Part shown: positions 11,798-58,045 of the stretch, piece after piece | Layout: each line of letters begins with the position of its first letter | How positions within the stretch are numbered: position 1 is the first letter of the stretch | Source: Oasisia sp. SBJ-2009 | Taxonomy: Eukaryota; Annelida; Polychaeta; Sabellida; Siboglinidae | DNA: 64,000 bases | Direction: 5' to 3' | Assembly: GCA_964017155.1 (NCBI GenBank) | Contig: OZ024854.1 | Coordinates: 55,864,941-55,928,940, forward strand | Translations under genes and position numbers: made by a program | The notes under the pieces: generated by a model | What the model saw: the letters and a program-made list of their open reading frames with translations, nothing else | What the model was told of the DNA's origin: nothing | The model's database searches: none

Positions 11798-12253
11798 AGT
11801 GATGACAAAAACACAAGAGATAACAGCAGTGATGACAACAACACAAGAGATAACAGCAGTGATGACAACTACACAAGAGATAACAGCAGTGATGACAACA
11901 AAGTAAGAGACAACAGCAGTGATGACAACAACTTGAGAGACAACAGCACTGATGACAACAACGTAAGAGACAACAGCAGTGATGAAAACAACGTAAGAGA
12001 CAACAGCAGTGATGACAACAATGTAAGAGATAACAGCAGTGATGACAACAACGTAAGAGACAACAGCAGTGATGACAACAACGTAAGAGATAACAGCAGT
12101 GATGACAACAACATAAGAAATAACAGCAGTGATGACAACAACGTAAGAGACAACAGCAGTGATGACAACAACGTAAGAGACAACAGCAGTGATGGCAACA
12201 ACGTAAGAGACAACAGCAGTGATGACAACAACGTAAGAGACAACAGCAGTGAC
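11797..12253. repeat. 30-bp minisatellite (copy B 28,303-28,642)
   Basis: Units of CAACAGCAGTGATGACAACA plus ACGTAAGAGA; about 15 in A and 11 in B. Because 30 is divisible by three it stays open as DNSSDDNNVR repeats on plus; this is not judged coding. Confidence 0.9.
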
Positions 12254-12310
12254 AGAGAACAGAATGAGAAGTGTGAGCCGCGGACCAGGCAGATCAAGAG
12301 TGTCACTCAC

Positions 12311-12391
12311 TGTTTTGATATCGTCCTTGAGTTCTCGCAGTGTGTCCTCCAGTTCATGTTCCCGGCTGGACAGTTCCTCCTGGGATTGCAG
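12311..12391 (-). CDS. Copy A exon d'
   Basis: 81 bp. It encodes LQSQEELSSREHELEDTLRE then LKDDIKT. Splice sites are intact; two residue differences from copy B. Confidence 0.75.
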
Positions 12392-12536
12392 CTGGAGGGA
12401 AGAGACGGATGGGATCAGGGGACAACAGGGACAGACAGGTATATCGGGTCATTTGGTGGGCCACAACCAGCTGGGCCAGGAGCAGACAGGGACAGGAGTG
12501 TTGTCAAAAGTACATAAATGTGTTTTGTACATTCAT

Positions 12537-12539
12537 GTA

Positions 12540-12611
<72 letters not shown>

Positions 12612-12640
12612 TGCGTGTGTGTGGTGTGTGCGAATGTGTG
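12537..12640. repeat. (GT)n microsatellite with GTGC variants (copy B 28,925-29,228)
   Basis: Simple dinucleotide tract, three times longer in copy B, where it abuts the 18-bp array. Confidence 0.95.
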
Positions 12641-12691
12641 TGTGGCACCGCTCTACCCACTGGCTTGGCGTAGGAATAAGAGGTAACATAC

Positions 12692-12832
12692 CCGCCGCAC
12701 TATTTCCAAGTGTTCCGCTCTGAGATAGTTGAGTTCGTCTCCAAGCCGATTGGCTCGGCTGTAGTGCGCGTGGGCGATGCCTTCAAGGTCGGCAATCTCA
12801 GCAGCCGACTTCTCTCTAATCTGACGAACCTC
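12692..12832 (-). CDS. Copy A exon e'
   Basis: 141 bp. It encodes EVRQIREKSAAEIADLEGIA, then HAHYSRANRLGDELNYLRAE, then HLEIVRR. Splice sites are intact. Only one unit of the 18-bp repeat lies after its donor, versus about 120 in copy B. Confidence 0.75.
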
Positions 12833-13204
12833 CTGGTGAGTAAACAATGAATTACAAAGGTGGACCATTCAGCAGTGATTATTATAAAGTAATCTAATAA
12901 TTGCCTACCGCGTAAAAGACCCGCAGTTAAATTGGTTCACGGTGTCACAAGACAGCACTGTAAAAGGAATTATTTTTCATTTCATTCTTTATCAAAAGAA
13001 ATATAACTTCAAACATTGTATATTCTCACCTGTAAATCTTGCGCGTTTGTTTATATTTAAATACTAAAGGAGAATTTGTATGAGCCGTCTCAGATATCAT
13101 TTTGTAAGTTGCTCATTAGTTTTCTACAGTTGACCAGCTACATGATAAATTCAGACAGCTCCTAATAATAACTCATTATACGAAAAAGCTGGGTACAAAC
13201 TTGT

Positions 13205-13577
13205 CTCTATACTACACTATCAACAAACACGTTTAGAAGACATGTCTCAGTCTCACCTGGTCTCCATACTACACTATCTACAAACATGTTTAGAAGACAT
13301 GTCTCTGTCTCAGTCTCACCTGGTCTCTATACTACACTATCTACAAACATGTTTAGAAGACATGTCTCAGTCTCAGTCTCACCGGGTCTCTATACTACAC
13401 TATCTACAAACGTGTTTAGAAGACATGTATCAGTCTCAATCTCACCTGGTCTCTATACTACACTATCTACAAACATGTTTAGAAGACATGTCTCTCTCTC
13501 AGTCTCACCTGGTCTCTATACTACACTATCTACAAACATGTTTAGAAGACATGTCTCTGTCTCAGTGTCAGTCTCAC
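13205..13577. repeat. 57-63 bp minisatellite seeded from exon f' donor, copy A
   Basis: About six units of CTCACCTGGTCTCTATACTA, CACTATCTACAAACGTGTTT, AGAAGACATGTCTCAGT. The unit touching the exon is its real donor. Confidence 0.9.
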
Positions 13578-13661
13578 CTGGTCTCTGTCCTCCAGGTTGT
13601 GTCTGAGACTCGTCACTTCATCCTCCAGTTGCTGTATCCTCAGAGCCCGCTCAGACGACTC
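13578..13661 (-). CDS. Copy A exon f' (first exon of the orphan 3' duplicate)
   Basis: 84 bp, phase 0. It encodes ESSERALRIQQLEDEVTSLR then HNLEDRDQ; one residue differs from copy B. No exon 17 equivalent lies upstream, because the duplication stops at about 14,310. About six decoy-donor minisatellite units follow. Confidence 0.75.
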
Positions 13662-13732
13662 CTGAACACAACATCAAGTATCACAGACAGCAGGGGCAGA
13701 CTGGCAGAAGCAGTGTGACACCGACACCATTA

Positions 13733-14118
13733 GTATCATGGCGTCATGATGCCACGAGTATCATGGCGTCATGATGCCACGAGTATCATGACATCATGCT
13801 GCCATGAGTATCATGACATCATGCTGCCATGAGTATCATGACATCATGATAGCATGAGTATCCCGACATCATGATGCCATGAGTATCACGACGTCATGAT
13901 GCCATGAGTATCATGACGTCATGGTGCCGTGAGTATCATGACATCATGATGCCGTGAGTATCATGTCGTCATGACGCCATGAGTATCATGACATCATGAT
14001 GCCGTGAGTATCATGACGTCATGACGCCGTATCATGACGTCATGACGCCGTGAGTATCATGACGTCATGATGCCATGAGTATCATGACATCATGACGCCA
14101 TGAGTATCATGACATCAT
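13733..14118. repeat. Minisatellite rich in CATGACGTCATG palindromes (copy B 33,503-33,870)
   Basis: Units of about 25-28 bp, ATGAGTATCATGACATCATG and variants, starting about 70 bp upstream of exon f'. Several units contain TGACGTCA. Copy B has diverged to a 33-bp unit with TGTGACACTGA. Confidence 0.85.
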
Positions 14119-14311
14119 CCACAGTGTTTTTTAACCGTAGGTAAATTCTGTGATAGAAAATATAGTTTTCAACGAAATGAAAATTACTGTAAAATTAAGA
14201 TTGTAAGCTTTCAGCTGAATGTGTATTTTGTTACTAAGCAGTCAACGTTTTGTTACCATGGAGACCTGAACTAATGTCTATGGTTACTAAGCAGTCAACG
14301 TTTCGTTGAAA

Positions 14312-14984
<673 letters not shown>

Positions 14985-15689
14985 ATGGTTATATCAGCGT
15001 TCGGCGTGTTTGTAAACACGTTCTGGTTGCCCGATGATATTCCCTGGGTCAGCACTTCGAGGTGTGAATAGATGCGGCAAGAGACAAGTTGCTGCGCTGA
15101 TCGAAGCGACATCGGTCGCTGGCGCTCCAGTACATGTTGCGTAATTTTGGACCGGGCGACGGTCGTGGGGCGTGGCAGAGACTGGCTGTCCGAGCACGTT
15201 TGGCTGTCTGTCGAACGATCATGGGATGTGCCGATTATGTTGCGCCTAGCAGGGTCAAACTCGAAAGAAGCGCATTTAACGTGTTCTAAGCTGATACAGT
15301 TCTAAATAATGGTTTAATTTGAAAGAAATGATCTAACTAATAACATTGAAAGTCTTCGAAAAGGCATCGATTGACGGCTTGTCTATCCGGCTAGATTACC
15401 CGAACGTGAATCAGCACCATGACATTTAAGGTGGGTAAAGGCGGCGCAGATCTACATACTCTTTAACTTTAAGGTGTATACCCAGCCAATACACTGCTAA
15501 GGCTCCACTTGGCTCTATGCTCTTTAATTAATTGCAGAATATTTGTTTGACGAATAGAGATTATATTTTAATTCTAATATATACAATGTTAACACTTCCG
15601 TCAGCAAATGTGTTTAACAGTGATTCTCTTTTCAAAGCTTCGGGTTTACTGTTCCAAAGAAATGGATGTGCTAATTGTTTTTAATTTGT

Positions 15690-16150
15690 TCCACCTTGTT
15701 TTGTACTGAGGTAAGACTCCCTACGTACCAACCTGACCTCCCCCCCCCCTGGGACCCCCACCCACTCCAGTGTTCCCATAGTCATTTCTCTTGGGATTAT
15801 AGCCTAGGCCTTCTCCAGGTATATGTATCTAATTGCCATATCCTTCTGTCCGTCCAATTTCTTCTCTATTACCTATCTCTGGACAAACATCCCATCCGTT
15901 GTTCCTCTTCCTTGTCTAAACTCTAGCTGTTCTTCGACGATTTCCCCTTACACTATTGCTTTTATTCTGCCATCCAGAATTCGTTCCAGCAACCTCAACA
16001 TATTGCTTAGCAACGTAATGCCTCAATTGTTTTCCCGGGTCATGCACATCTCCCTTTCTTTTCTATATTCGGACAATTAGCCCCGTTCTGAACTTCCTGT
16101 GAACTTCCCGTCTCACTTGCAGGTGTTGAGCAATTGTTTTGTCGATCATC
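15690..16150 (-). pseudogene. Decayed reverse-transcriptase remnant in block X (also 60,250-60,515)
   Basis: Minus-strand translation shows EEQLEFRQGRGTTDGMFVQR, then VIEKKLDGQKDMAI and YLEKA, with stops between. This matches the GFR-GRGTTDAIF-(20-25 residues)-DLEKAYDR region of LINE RTs. The second copy lacks its left part. Confidence 0.6.
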
Positions 16151-16433
16151 TTCCAACTCGCTCAGCCACCGCCACCATATATACTCAATGACTGTTTATC
16201 TTTCGAAATAGGCCTACACGATAAACCGTAAGAATGGCCGGGGCTGTGACAAGTTTCATAAAGCTTACATTACCTCCTACCACTGTGTGTGTGTGCGTGC
16301 GTGCGTTTGCGTGCGCGCGTGTGCGTGTATGGGTGGGCGGGGATGAGTGTGGGTGTGAGTGAGTGTGTGTGTGTGTGTGTGTGAGTGTGTGTGTGAGTGT
16401 GTGTGTGCGTGTGTGCGTGTGTGCGTGTGTGCG

Positions 16434-16467
<34 letters not shown>

Positions 16468-16492
16468 AGTGTGTGTGTGTGTGTGAGGGTGG

Positions 16493-16529
<37 letters not shown>

Positions 16530-16558
16530 TGTGTGTGGGAGGGGGGTGTGTGAGTGTG

Positions 16559-16590
<32 letters not shown>

Positions 16591-17549
16591 TGTGTGCGTG
16601 GGTGGGTGGGGATGAGTGTGAGTGTGCGCGCGTGTGCGTGTGTGTACCGGGGGGGGGGCGTGTGGCGTGTATGTGCATGCGTGTACGTGTGTGTCGTATT
16701 TACATTCATTGCTTACTCCTATTAGAAAACCTATGCAGCATCGATCATCTGGTTCTGTTTTATATTTTACCCCAACAGTAAATACAAATATTGGGAGTAG
16801 GTGTTTTTTTCTGTGACTGTATTACTCGTTGGAATAGAGGTCTATGCTTCCTTCGATCAAGTGTTAGATCAGACGCAGGCTGAGTTATTATGCGATTCTT
16901 AAATATTTTAAATATCTTGCTTTTACATTTTTTTATTAGTAATGGTTTATGAAAAATATATATAAAAAATCAGATTACTTTACTAAAACGTTACGTTGCG
17001 GTTTGTGTACGTGACAATCAATTGCTACACGTGACCTTCGTCAAGCATAACCATTGCCAATAGTATTTATAATGGTAACGTATGGGCGGCATCATATATG
17101 TTATATCAAACTGATCCCATTTTGTGTGGAAACACCGGTTATATGCAAAAGGTTACGTGACGTGATAATGTTAGTGTACGCTGCGCACGCGTTTGATGAT
17201 AATATACTATATTTTTGCTCTAAAATCAATAAGAAACTTTATATTATCGGTAATGTCTATGATAATATAAAGTCTTCTTCGGAAGGAGGGTGCAGATTAA
17301 TACAAAAAAGAAATGTGACGATGACAACTTTATATCCCCACAACACAATCTCTTACACATATAAGCACGCTCTTTTTTTCTCCCGTTAATCTCTCCCTCA
17401 GCCTCCCCTCTCTCCCTCTCCTTCCTTTATCCTTTCTTCCCTCCCTCTACCCCCTCACTACATCATCAGAATAATGTTTGTTAGTGCTAATATCACCCAT
17501 CTATATAATCCCTTATATAGAATACCATTATAAAGAAGTGTATTGGTGA

Positions 17550-17945
17550 TTTGGCGCAGCAGCACCTCGACTGTGGATTGAATTACCCGTGAACATTCGT
17601 GCATCCGGGACATTGTGTATGTTTAGAAAGTGTTTAATTAAAGGCATATATTTTTATTAGAGATTTCAATTAATTCAAATTGTTTTGAAATGACGGACAA
17701 TGCTTTAGAATTTCATTTTAGTGCCATACACGTTTTAATCAGTGTTTATGTTTTAGATTAATTTATAGATTTATACACACACACACCAAACAAAACCAAA
17801 AAAATGGAAATGATTTATATTAATTTATATAATTTACATTTCTATTTATTAATATATATTTAGTATATTTCTTGTGCAGAGCAACGATCCGCCATGCGGG
17901 AATTAGCGCTATATAAAAAACTGTATTATTATTATTATTAATATT
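17550..17945 (+). mobile_element. 5'-truncated LINE 3' end in block X
   Basis: Plus strand reads FGAAAPRLWIELPVNI-RASGTLCMFRKC followed by the same 3' UTR as 6,308-6,900, ending TAGCGCTATATAAAAAACTG and (ATT)n. The element was present before X was copied, as the same insertion is at 61,575-62,175. Confidence 0.65.
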
Positions 17946-20787
17946 TAAACCGTTCAGTGTCCATTTTTAGCAAATAGATGAAAGAAATGAACAAATGAGT
18001 AGCGCTGCAATCCGTTTTCGTTCTGATGCACAATGTGTCAGAATGAACAAGTTTGTGAGGGTTTTTTTTTCTCTCTTTGTCTCTCTTCTGATTTACATCT
18101 CCCCATCACTTCCTTTTAAAAATACTCAACATTTTCTCCCTTCCTCCCTGATTGGCGGCTCCTCGCCGTCTCCCTTTCCCACTCCCTCACTTTCTTTATC
18201 CTCTACTATTTCCCTTCCCACTGTCCCTCTACACCCCTCTTCCTCCATACTTTCATCAACCAATCCTTTTCACCCCTCCCGTCATTCTAATTAAACCGCA
18301 ATTCGGTACGGTCATGAGTATTTGCACATTCGACAAGAACAGCGAAGCTACTTGTGCCATTCAAGGCAAACTTGATTTGCCCGTGTGTAATACCTGTCAT
18401 GTGTCATTGTCAGTTTAACACAGACAATGCAATGTTTCACTGCCGTGGACATTCTTAGACTGACATGCGGCCTCCGACAATGGTATGTTCTTGGTCCCGC
18501 GCAAGAACGCACTAATTGACTGTCGCGTTGAACATGACAGTTGCTACAAACAAATGACTTAAGCGTTCGATCGAAAGCATGGATTTGTCGAATTTTAAGT
18601 GCAGTTGTAGTGGTAATGCAGTTCTCACGGTTTTCAGTACAAGACCAACTTCACGTCTTTACGGATGGTTCGTTTAGGGTCGGGTGCAGCGGATCGTATG
18701 ATATTCAGCAAACGATACACATTTGACGCTCTATGTGGTTTGAGAGTTGGTCTCGAATGAGCTGCACATGTTGCAGTTTGGGGAGTCATCAGACATTGGG
18801 ATATACAATTAGACGCCAAAAAGAGAGCCACGACTGCTACAGACAATTGCTTTAAGGTAGGCTATGTGTGTTATGTTGTTTTAGAACGGCAACTGTTGGT
18901 AGTACATTACATTACTTGCCATGTGGTACATGCAGTGTCGACATTCTGTATCGCTAACATGCATAGTCAAACCAGCAAGGCATTACGGAAGACAAACATT
19001 ATCATCATTATGCATAACTGTTAGCATCGTTCTACTGTGAATATAATTACACAGATAATACATTTCTCATTAATCAAAACATTACGTGGCAACATAGTTT
19101 ATATGTAATGAATGGATCCACTTGCTGATTTGCGTCGATGTAAATCGTAGGTAAGCATTGTATTTATTTATCAAAGAAAATAAATAATAATGTTTTAATC
19201 CACCTGTGTTTATTATTTTAAATTATGAATTCTCGTATATCAAGGGGAGTTATATTAATCACTGTAGGGTGTACTGTATTATGTATCTGCGTTTAAAAAT
19301 AATGCCTTATTTAATTTTATGAAGGAGGAAATGTCGGCGACGCCATATTGTTGCCCAACTTCCGCTATAGAACCATGAATCTGGTTAAGTCTACATTAAT
19401 AATTATAGTTATGCATGTTAACAGGTTTTATGTATTATATGATATAGCATGACATATAAGCGAAGTTGTAATGTAATGCTACAAAATAAATAACGTCAGA
19501 TATATCAGCTTACGTGTTTTACAAGTTGACACCACAATTTCACCAGCTAAGGCTCGGCATGGGTTTATAAGCAAACAAAATGGCTACCTTCTGCAACTGA
19601 GTGTTCCGACCGCACGTGGCGGAAGGGGTTACCAGTGACGCTCATCCTATGGAGGTCACAACCGGTGCGGCGAACCGGGGTTTGGGCCAGGTAATTTCCC
19701 TCCCATAGGAACACTTCCGTCGGAAGTCGGTCAGTTGTGAGGGAGTAAGGATTGTGACCAACCGTGCCAGGGAACGTTATGAGGAGCAACCGATGAGGTA
19801 CCCCTGGCCGAACTAGTTACATTAGATTGTACTACAGGCTATATACCCAGTGTCTCCCACTTCCTCATTCCCTCTCTTTTGTTTTTCCAAGTTTTTTTCT
19901 TGTAGGAAACAGTTATACTCGCAACAGCACATTGACTTATTTTAAGGTATATTATAAATGTTTTAACAGCTTTAATCGTACACAACTCTGCCTCACGGTA
20001 AGCTTTAGTTAATTTGTTGTACGTACGTAAATATTATTGAAAGATATAAAAATGCTTGAACTCTCTAACATTTCAAATGTGGAACGTCCACGCCTAAGTA
20101 TACGTCGCCTTGTATGTAACTACAAGGGGACGTACCTAATTATATGTTGGAATTATATTATGTTGTATTAAAACATATTTATTTTAATATCTGTTGATAT
20201 ATTTCATGATTTTTTCATTCTATAGTAATAATTATTATATTTTTCGTATATCGCGCTTATCCAAATAACTGAACTGTTTTGGCTGGAATTATAATTGTAA
20301 AAGAATTAATACCATGCATAAAATCATCAATATTTTATTGATAGTAAATTTTTAAGATACAATCATTTCTACTATACAAAATAAACTACATTGTCTTTAG
20401 TCATCAATAAGTAAATAAATATAACTATGGTATATTAATAATAGTACATTGAATGAATGAATAAATAACTGCGATCATTCATTGTTAAGATACCTTTAAA
20501 AATGAGTTTGCATAAGTTTACACAGGTATAATATTACCTAGAATAACCTTTTCTTTGAGATATTCATTATTATTATTAATATTGTTTCTTAATAATTAAG
20601 AAACACAGTTAATACAAATACCCAGTCAGTATAATCGTGTACATTACCAACCTTTCATACGTGTACATAACACCTGCATCAACAAAACAACTATTAAATA
20701 CACATAACAAAAATGTCGAACATACTTTGAACTTGCATAGTTTTCTTTTTATTATATATAATGTAGGATTATACATACATTATTCAT

Positions 20788-20860
<73 letters not shown>

Positions 20861-20937
20861 ACACGGACACACACACCCCACACACCACACAGACAGACAC
20901 ACAGACAGACACAGACAGACACAGACAGACACACACA

Positions 20938-21012
<75 letters not shown>

Positions 21013-21634
21013 CCGCCCGCACACACACGCCCGCACACACACACACGCCCGCACACCTAGCGAGTATTTTATTGAAGATAACGAACTAGAGGACATTTTG
21101 GATAGTGTTAGACGATGCTACACGTTCTGGTTTAATAATCATAACTCATGCTTGTAGGAAACAGTTATACTCGTTTTGTAATTGTTTTTGGCAAAAACAA
21201 TATTTGAAATTAGGTGTTGGGCAGCTATAATGACGTGATATGAAGAGTTCAAACCACAACTAGCAGGCTTGTCCATAAAAATGAGTTGGTGCATGCTTTT
21301 ACAGATCGTGTACTAATTATTATGTATTCCTGTCAGTTCATGTACCTGTATATTAATTTTCTAATAATACAGTTGTGTCATAATACAGTTGTGACTGATT
21401 GCAGTCAGAATACTGTGTTTTAATGCAAAAGCACTGCTAAATGTTTCTCTAAACCAATTTTTTTCACATGTACAGTTTAGGGTAATGTCGGTTCAGTGTT
21501 GTGTGTGGTAGGTTCATACCCTGCTGGTGTTCTTTGTGCAAACACTACATGTGTGCACACACATTGATTCCATTTCATCAGTTCAGGTGGTTTTGTGATA
21601 TCTTAGAAATGTATTAACTGTAGTCAAACTTATA

Positions 21635-21713
<79 letters not shown>

Positions 21714-21743
21714 TGTGTGTGGTGTGTGTGTGAGAGTGAGTGA

Positions 21744-21800
<57 letters not shown>

Positions 21801-22345
21801 TGTAAGCAGGAATATGAACTTCGCCTTGATAAATGTTGCCAAACAAAGAGGGATTAATATACAACGTCAGAGTTCTGCCAAGTCATCAAGTTAAATACAA
21901 CAATCATAACTCTTGTAGAGATCAGCTTAGAATATGTTGAGGACTGCAGTAATGATATTAAGAAGTCAAGGGGTAAGTAAAGCCCATATCCCAGTGTTGC
22001 AATGTTGTACGCGTTTAAAGAACTGTATCAACAAAGTAATGTTTGCCATTTATGAAATGTTTTGACAATTATGTTTCAGTAAATTTGAATCTTTTTTCCA
22101 AGGGAGTGGAATTGTTTTTGTGTAAATAACATGTGAACGTTCACAGCAGAGAGGTTAGAGAATAAATATAAAACTATATAGTAGTATGTTACGGTTGATC
22201 TAATTTCTTAGTTGCTCTGTTACATATAAATAAGAAAAATCCATATAAATGAAACCATGACGATACATTCTGAAATCCCTTCCACCTTTATATAAAACCG
22301 ACATTTGTATAATTCTTACTTCACTACGCCCACTCATTCTTCTAG

Positions 22346-22726
22346 CCATACATTTATTTTTGGGATCTAGATTGCCTTGGGAATGGAACATAGCAACAGG
22401 AGGTCACGTTTATTAAGTAATCGTTTTTATGGGTTCAACACACATTAATGTTGTACTTTTACACAAAAACCTATATTACTAGTCACTACTCAACCCCTGG
22501 CACATACACATATTGTGCACAGATAGGCATTAGCATTCTGCATTTGTTAACATAAATTGATATTAAGGATAAAATAGCAGAAGTTCAAGAAGTTTTCAGA
22601 AGTGCCCAATTTCTAAAATCGATTGATTGATGGTGACCTTGGATTAATGCAAACTACACCAGTTCGCAACTCTACGACAGGAATAATCGTAACGGGAAGA
22701 TGCAGGGCTTTCTAATTATGTAAAAT
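22346..22726. other. Spacer between block X and gene copy B
   Basis: AT-rich sequence without open frames or repeats recognised elsewhere in the window. Confidence 0.4.
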
Positions 22727-24119
22727 TTAAGTGTGTGTGGGGGTGGTGTAAAAATCGATCTGTTAGAGAGATCTGCCACTCCCCTAATATATCAGTTACA
22801 CATATGTAAAGCTGGACCAGGAAAGAAATAACCACTAACTCTTGCACTTCGATATATCTGATAATTTATTTAACAAGACATTTGCCACAGTGGCAACAAC
22901 CGATGGACAAACAAACAAACTTATCCTCATGACATGTATAGTTTGTTGTAAAAGTTCACATCATATAAACTAATAAAATGTATGCCATGAGAACACGCAA
23001 TATTTGTATATAACAATAACATGTAGGTAGGTGCATACTATACAATGAAGCAAGATGGACCGAAATTGAAACAAATAATGGTCACCTTAACATTTAAAAT
23101 AAAATTACTACATATGACTGATCATAACAATTGTGTTACAAGAAATCAAAACAACATCACAATTATAAAAGCATGCAAGTTATAATGTATACAGTGTACC
23201 AAGCTTTATCATAAACTTACGACGTATACAAAGCATATAATAAACTAAGCAATAAATAATAAACTAGTGAATGAAAAAGTGATACCATCATAAAGATGGT
23301 AGTCGTTCATACATTTTACCACATTAAAGAGTCAGAAATTAAAATGTATACTAAAATACTGCTGCACTGATCCTGATGATAAATAAGTTGAGCTTCTATA
23401 AAACAGTTTGTCTCGCATGCACAGTTATGTAAAATATAAAATATAAATAAAAATTATGTGGAAGTATACAATACTATAAGTGGAAGTATGCAACACTATC
23501 AGTGGAAGTATAGAATACTGTCAGCGGAAGTATATATAATACTATCAGTATACAATACTATCAGTGGAAATACACAATACTACATTCAATGTATTCTGTT
23601 GGTGCTACACAGCTTTGGTTGAGGGTCAGAGTTCCATTTGTAGACTCACTTTTGAATATTCAAAGAAACAGTAGGTCCATTACAAAAGATCACAGTACAG
23701 ACCCTCAGTCTCAATGGCCCCTCCCCGGCATATACCTCTGGAATTATGCAATTTTTTTCAGAATAAATTCATAATCAAAACTTGTAATTTACATCAGTTT
23801 GCATAGACCCGTGGCACTTCTTGGCAACATATTGGTCATAATGTATCAGGTACAGACACGAAAACTAACTAGTTTTAAGCTATTTCATTTACATGTAATT
23901 CACATGATTAATACGGCATTCGGCCGATGTTCTTAAATTTACCCGATGCGATTCAGCCCTTCTGCTGAAACAGTAAACTTGGTGAGAGATGCCATCTACT
24001 TCCGTCCACATGACCAACTTGGTTGTCGATTCACGACGATGGACCCTTTTCAGCAATGTTTGAGCACTCCCGGCTGAGTGCAGCCTCCGACTACTGTGAC
24101 GATTCGGTGAGTATGCTCG
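22727..24119 (-). other. Copy B 3' UTR and end of tandem duplication
   Basis: Nearly identical to 460-1,754. An AATAAA on the minus strand lies at about 22,865-22,870, roughly 140 bp before the duplication boundary (about 22,727). It contains a short 24-26 bp tandem repeat (23,455-23,582). No other open frame is convincing. Confidence 0.55.
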
Positions 24120-56130
<32,011 letters not shown>

Positions 56131-56162
56131 CTGAAGGAAAGAACGCAGGTAAGAACAGGTAA

Positions 56163-56855
56163 GTTCTGCACTCAGCAGGGTGGTCTAGACACACTCAGCA
56201 GGGTGGTCTAGTCACACTCAACAGGGCGGTCTAGACACACTCAACGGGGTGGTCTAGACACACTCAGCAGGGTGGTCTAGTCACACTTAGCAGGGCGGTC
56301 TAGACACACTCAGCAGGGTGGTCTAGACGCACTCAGCAGGGTGGTCTAGACGCACTCAGCAGGGTGGTCTAGACACACTCAGCAGAGTGGTCTAGACGCA
56401 CTCATCAGGGTGGTCTAGACACACTCAGCAGGGTGGTCTAGACGCACTCAGCAGGGTGGTCTAGACACACTCAACAGGGTGGTCTAGACACACTCAGCAG
56501 GGTGGCATAGACGCACTCAGCAGGGTGGTCTAGACACATTCAGCAAGGTGGTCTAGACGCACTCAGCAGGGTGGTCTAGACGCACTCAGCAGGGTTGTCT
56601 AGACGCACTCAGCAGGGTGGTCTAGACACACTCAACATGGTGGTCTAGACACACTCAGCAGGGTGGTCTAGCCGCACTCAGCAGGGTGGTCTAGACACAT
56701 TCAGCAAGGTGGTCTAGACGCACTCAGCAGGGTGGTCTAGACACAGTCAGCAGGGTGGTCTAGACGCACTCAGCAGGGTGGTCTAGACGCACTCAGAAGG
56801 GTGGTCTAGACACACTCAGCAGGGTGGTCTAAACACACTCAGCAGGGTGGTCTAG
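56163..56855. repeat. 23-bp minisatellite upstream of exon 1
   Basis: About 30 units of GGTCTAGACACACTCAGCAG GGT, each with the palindrome TCTAGA. Starts ~33 bp upstream of exon 1. Confidence 0.95.
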
Positions 56856-56934
56856 TCATTAGCTGGTCTGTCTACAGGTAGATTGTGTTTACAATGGTAT
56901 GATCTCATGAGGTCTCACTAATCAGCCTTTTTCA

Positions 56935-57235
56935 GAACATTTACGAAAAGGAATACGGGAACCTTGTGACAATACCTGAACTTTGTTACAATTTGGGAAT
57001 CTTGTGATGATATGAAAATCTTGTGACGATATGGGAACCTTGTGACAAAATGGGAACCTTGTGAAAATGTGAGAACCTTGTGACATATGGGAACCTTGTG
57101 ACATATGAGAACCTTGTGACGATATGGGAACCTTGTTACAATATGGGAATCTTGTGACATATGGGAACCTTGTGACAATATGGGAACCTTGTGACATATG
57201 GGAACCTTGTGATAATATGGGAACCTTGTGACATT
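56935..57235. repeat. ~18-bp minisatellite, GGGAACCTTGTGACATAT
   Basis: About 15 degenerate units. Right of it, 57,240-58,040 is AT-rich with GATATTCGATTCGAAT-type palindromes and no gene I can support. Confidence 0.9.
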
Positions 57236-58045
57236 GATATGTTGCTGTCTCAGGATGAAATATACTGCAGAGAGGTTAACGCAGTGTGTAACACAATGAT
57301 ACATGTATTTACATAAAATAAACAATTTACCTAAAATAGTATGTACATAATTATATAAAATATAAAATTTCCAAGTCTTCCTTCAAGTCTTCAAGTGTTA
57401 CTGTTATACTGCTTAAAAGTGATATTTCACTATCCGGCAGTTGTGGTTAAAATAAAAGTTTCGGGTAAATTTAGGATTAATAAAAATTAACTTAGGCTTA
57501 ATTATGGCTACGGTTACTTTAGGGTCAGCATAAAACCGAAATTTGTGAAGGTCGTTTATTTAACGTCGCCTGCGATAATTTACCGATGTAGATCGCGTAC
57601 GAGTTTGGCGCGAGTCTGTTTTCTTAATTTTATTCTTCACAGGAATGAAAATTATTTTATTTGTAAACTAGTATGTGTATATGTACATAGGATATGTGAG
57701 GATATGCTTGGCGGCTATAAATAAGACGTTGTTTTCATGGCTAGGTCAGAAAACCAAAAGATCGATGCGTTGTAGCCACGGCCACGGGATGACGCCGTGT
57801 CCCGGCAAGACATCCCGATACCGTTCAGTCTTCAGTATTCTAATCATATTTGAAGCCACTGAATATTCATATTCGATTCGATTCTTTTTCGAAATTTCTA
57901 GGATATTCGATTCGAATGAAATTACAGATTCGTCCGTTCCGCATTTCATCTTTCGCCAAATTGCCGATAACGTGCATTTTTCGTTTCGCCAATCTGTAAA
58001 AAAAATAGTGTATGGCGAAAGCCTAGCGCGAACCCAGTAAGTACT

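Larger units (their letters stand above)
460..14310. repeat. Tandem segmental duplication, copy A
   Basis: Aligns with 22,727-34,440 across eight exons, introns and 3' UTR, with few substitutions. It is interrupted by a 5.8-kb insertion here (3,118-8,907), a ~390-bp segment present only in B (about 25,288-25,680), and array-length differences. The right end is inside the exon-17 donor minisatellite, so exon 17 is not included. Confidence 0.9.
14985..22345. repeat. Block X, copy 1
   Basis: 14,985-19,760 matches 59,505-64,000 and 21,914-22,345 matches 58,881-59,320, mostly with small differences. It holds (GT)n tracts (16,278-16,695, 20,792-21,056, 21,635-21,800), an RT remnant and a LINE tail. 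18,000-20,780 has no gene I can support. Its extent as one mobile element is not proven. Confidence 0.7.

Noticed and set aside
11933..12517. DNSSDDNNVR repeat frames (also 28,143-28,907)
   Set aside because: 30-bp intronic minisatellite; equally open on the other strand, no splice or start context, and the unit number differs between copies.
17054..17389. 111-residue open frame (MPIVFIMVTYGRHHICYIKL), repeated at 61,081-61,389
   Set aside because: Both copies are simply parts of duplicated block X; no recognised motif, start context or splice sites, and the C-terminal end differs by frameshift.
18152..18418. MAAPRRLPFPLPHFLYPLLF frame (and 62,387-62,653)
   Set aside because: C/T-rich low-complexity DNA inside block X; substitutions between copies show no sign of coding constraint that I can judge by eye.
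57675..58040. 121-residue open frame
   Set aside because: No recognisable domain; AT-rich palindromic DNA. Could not be supported as a gene.
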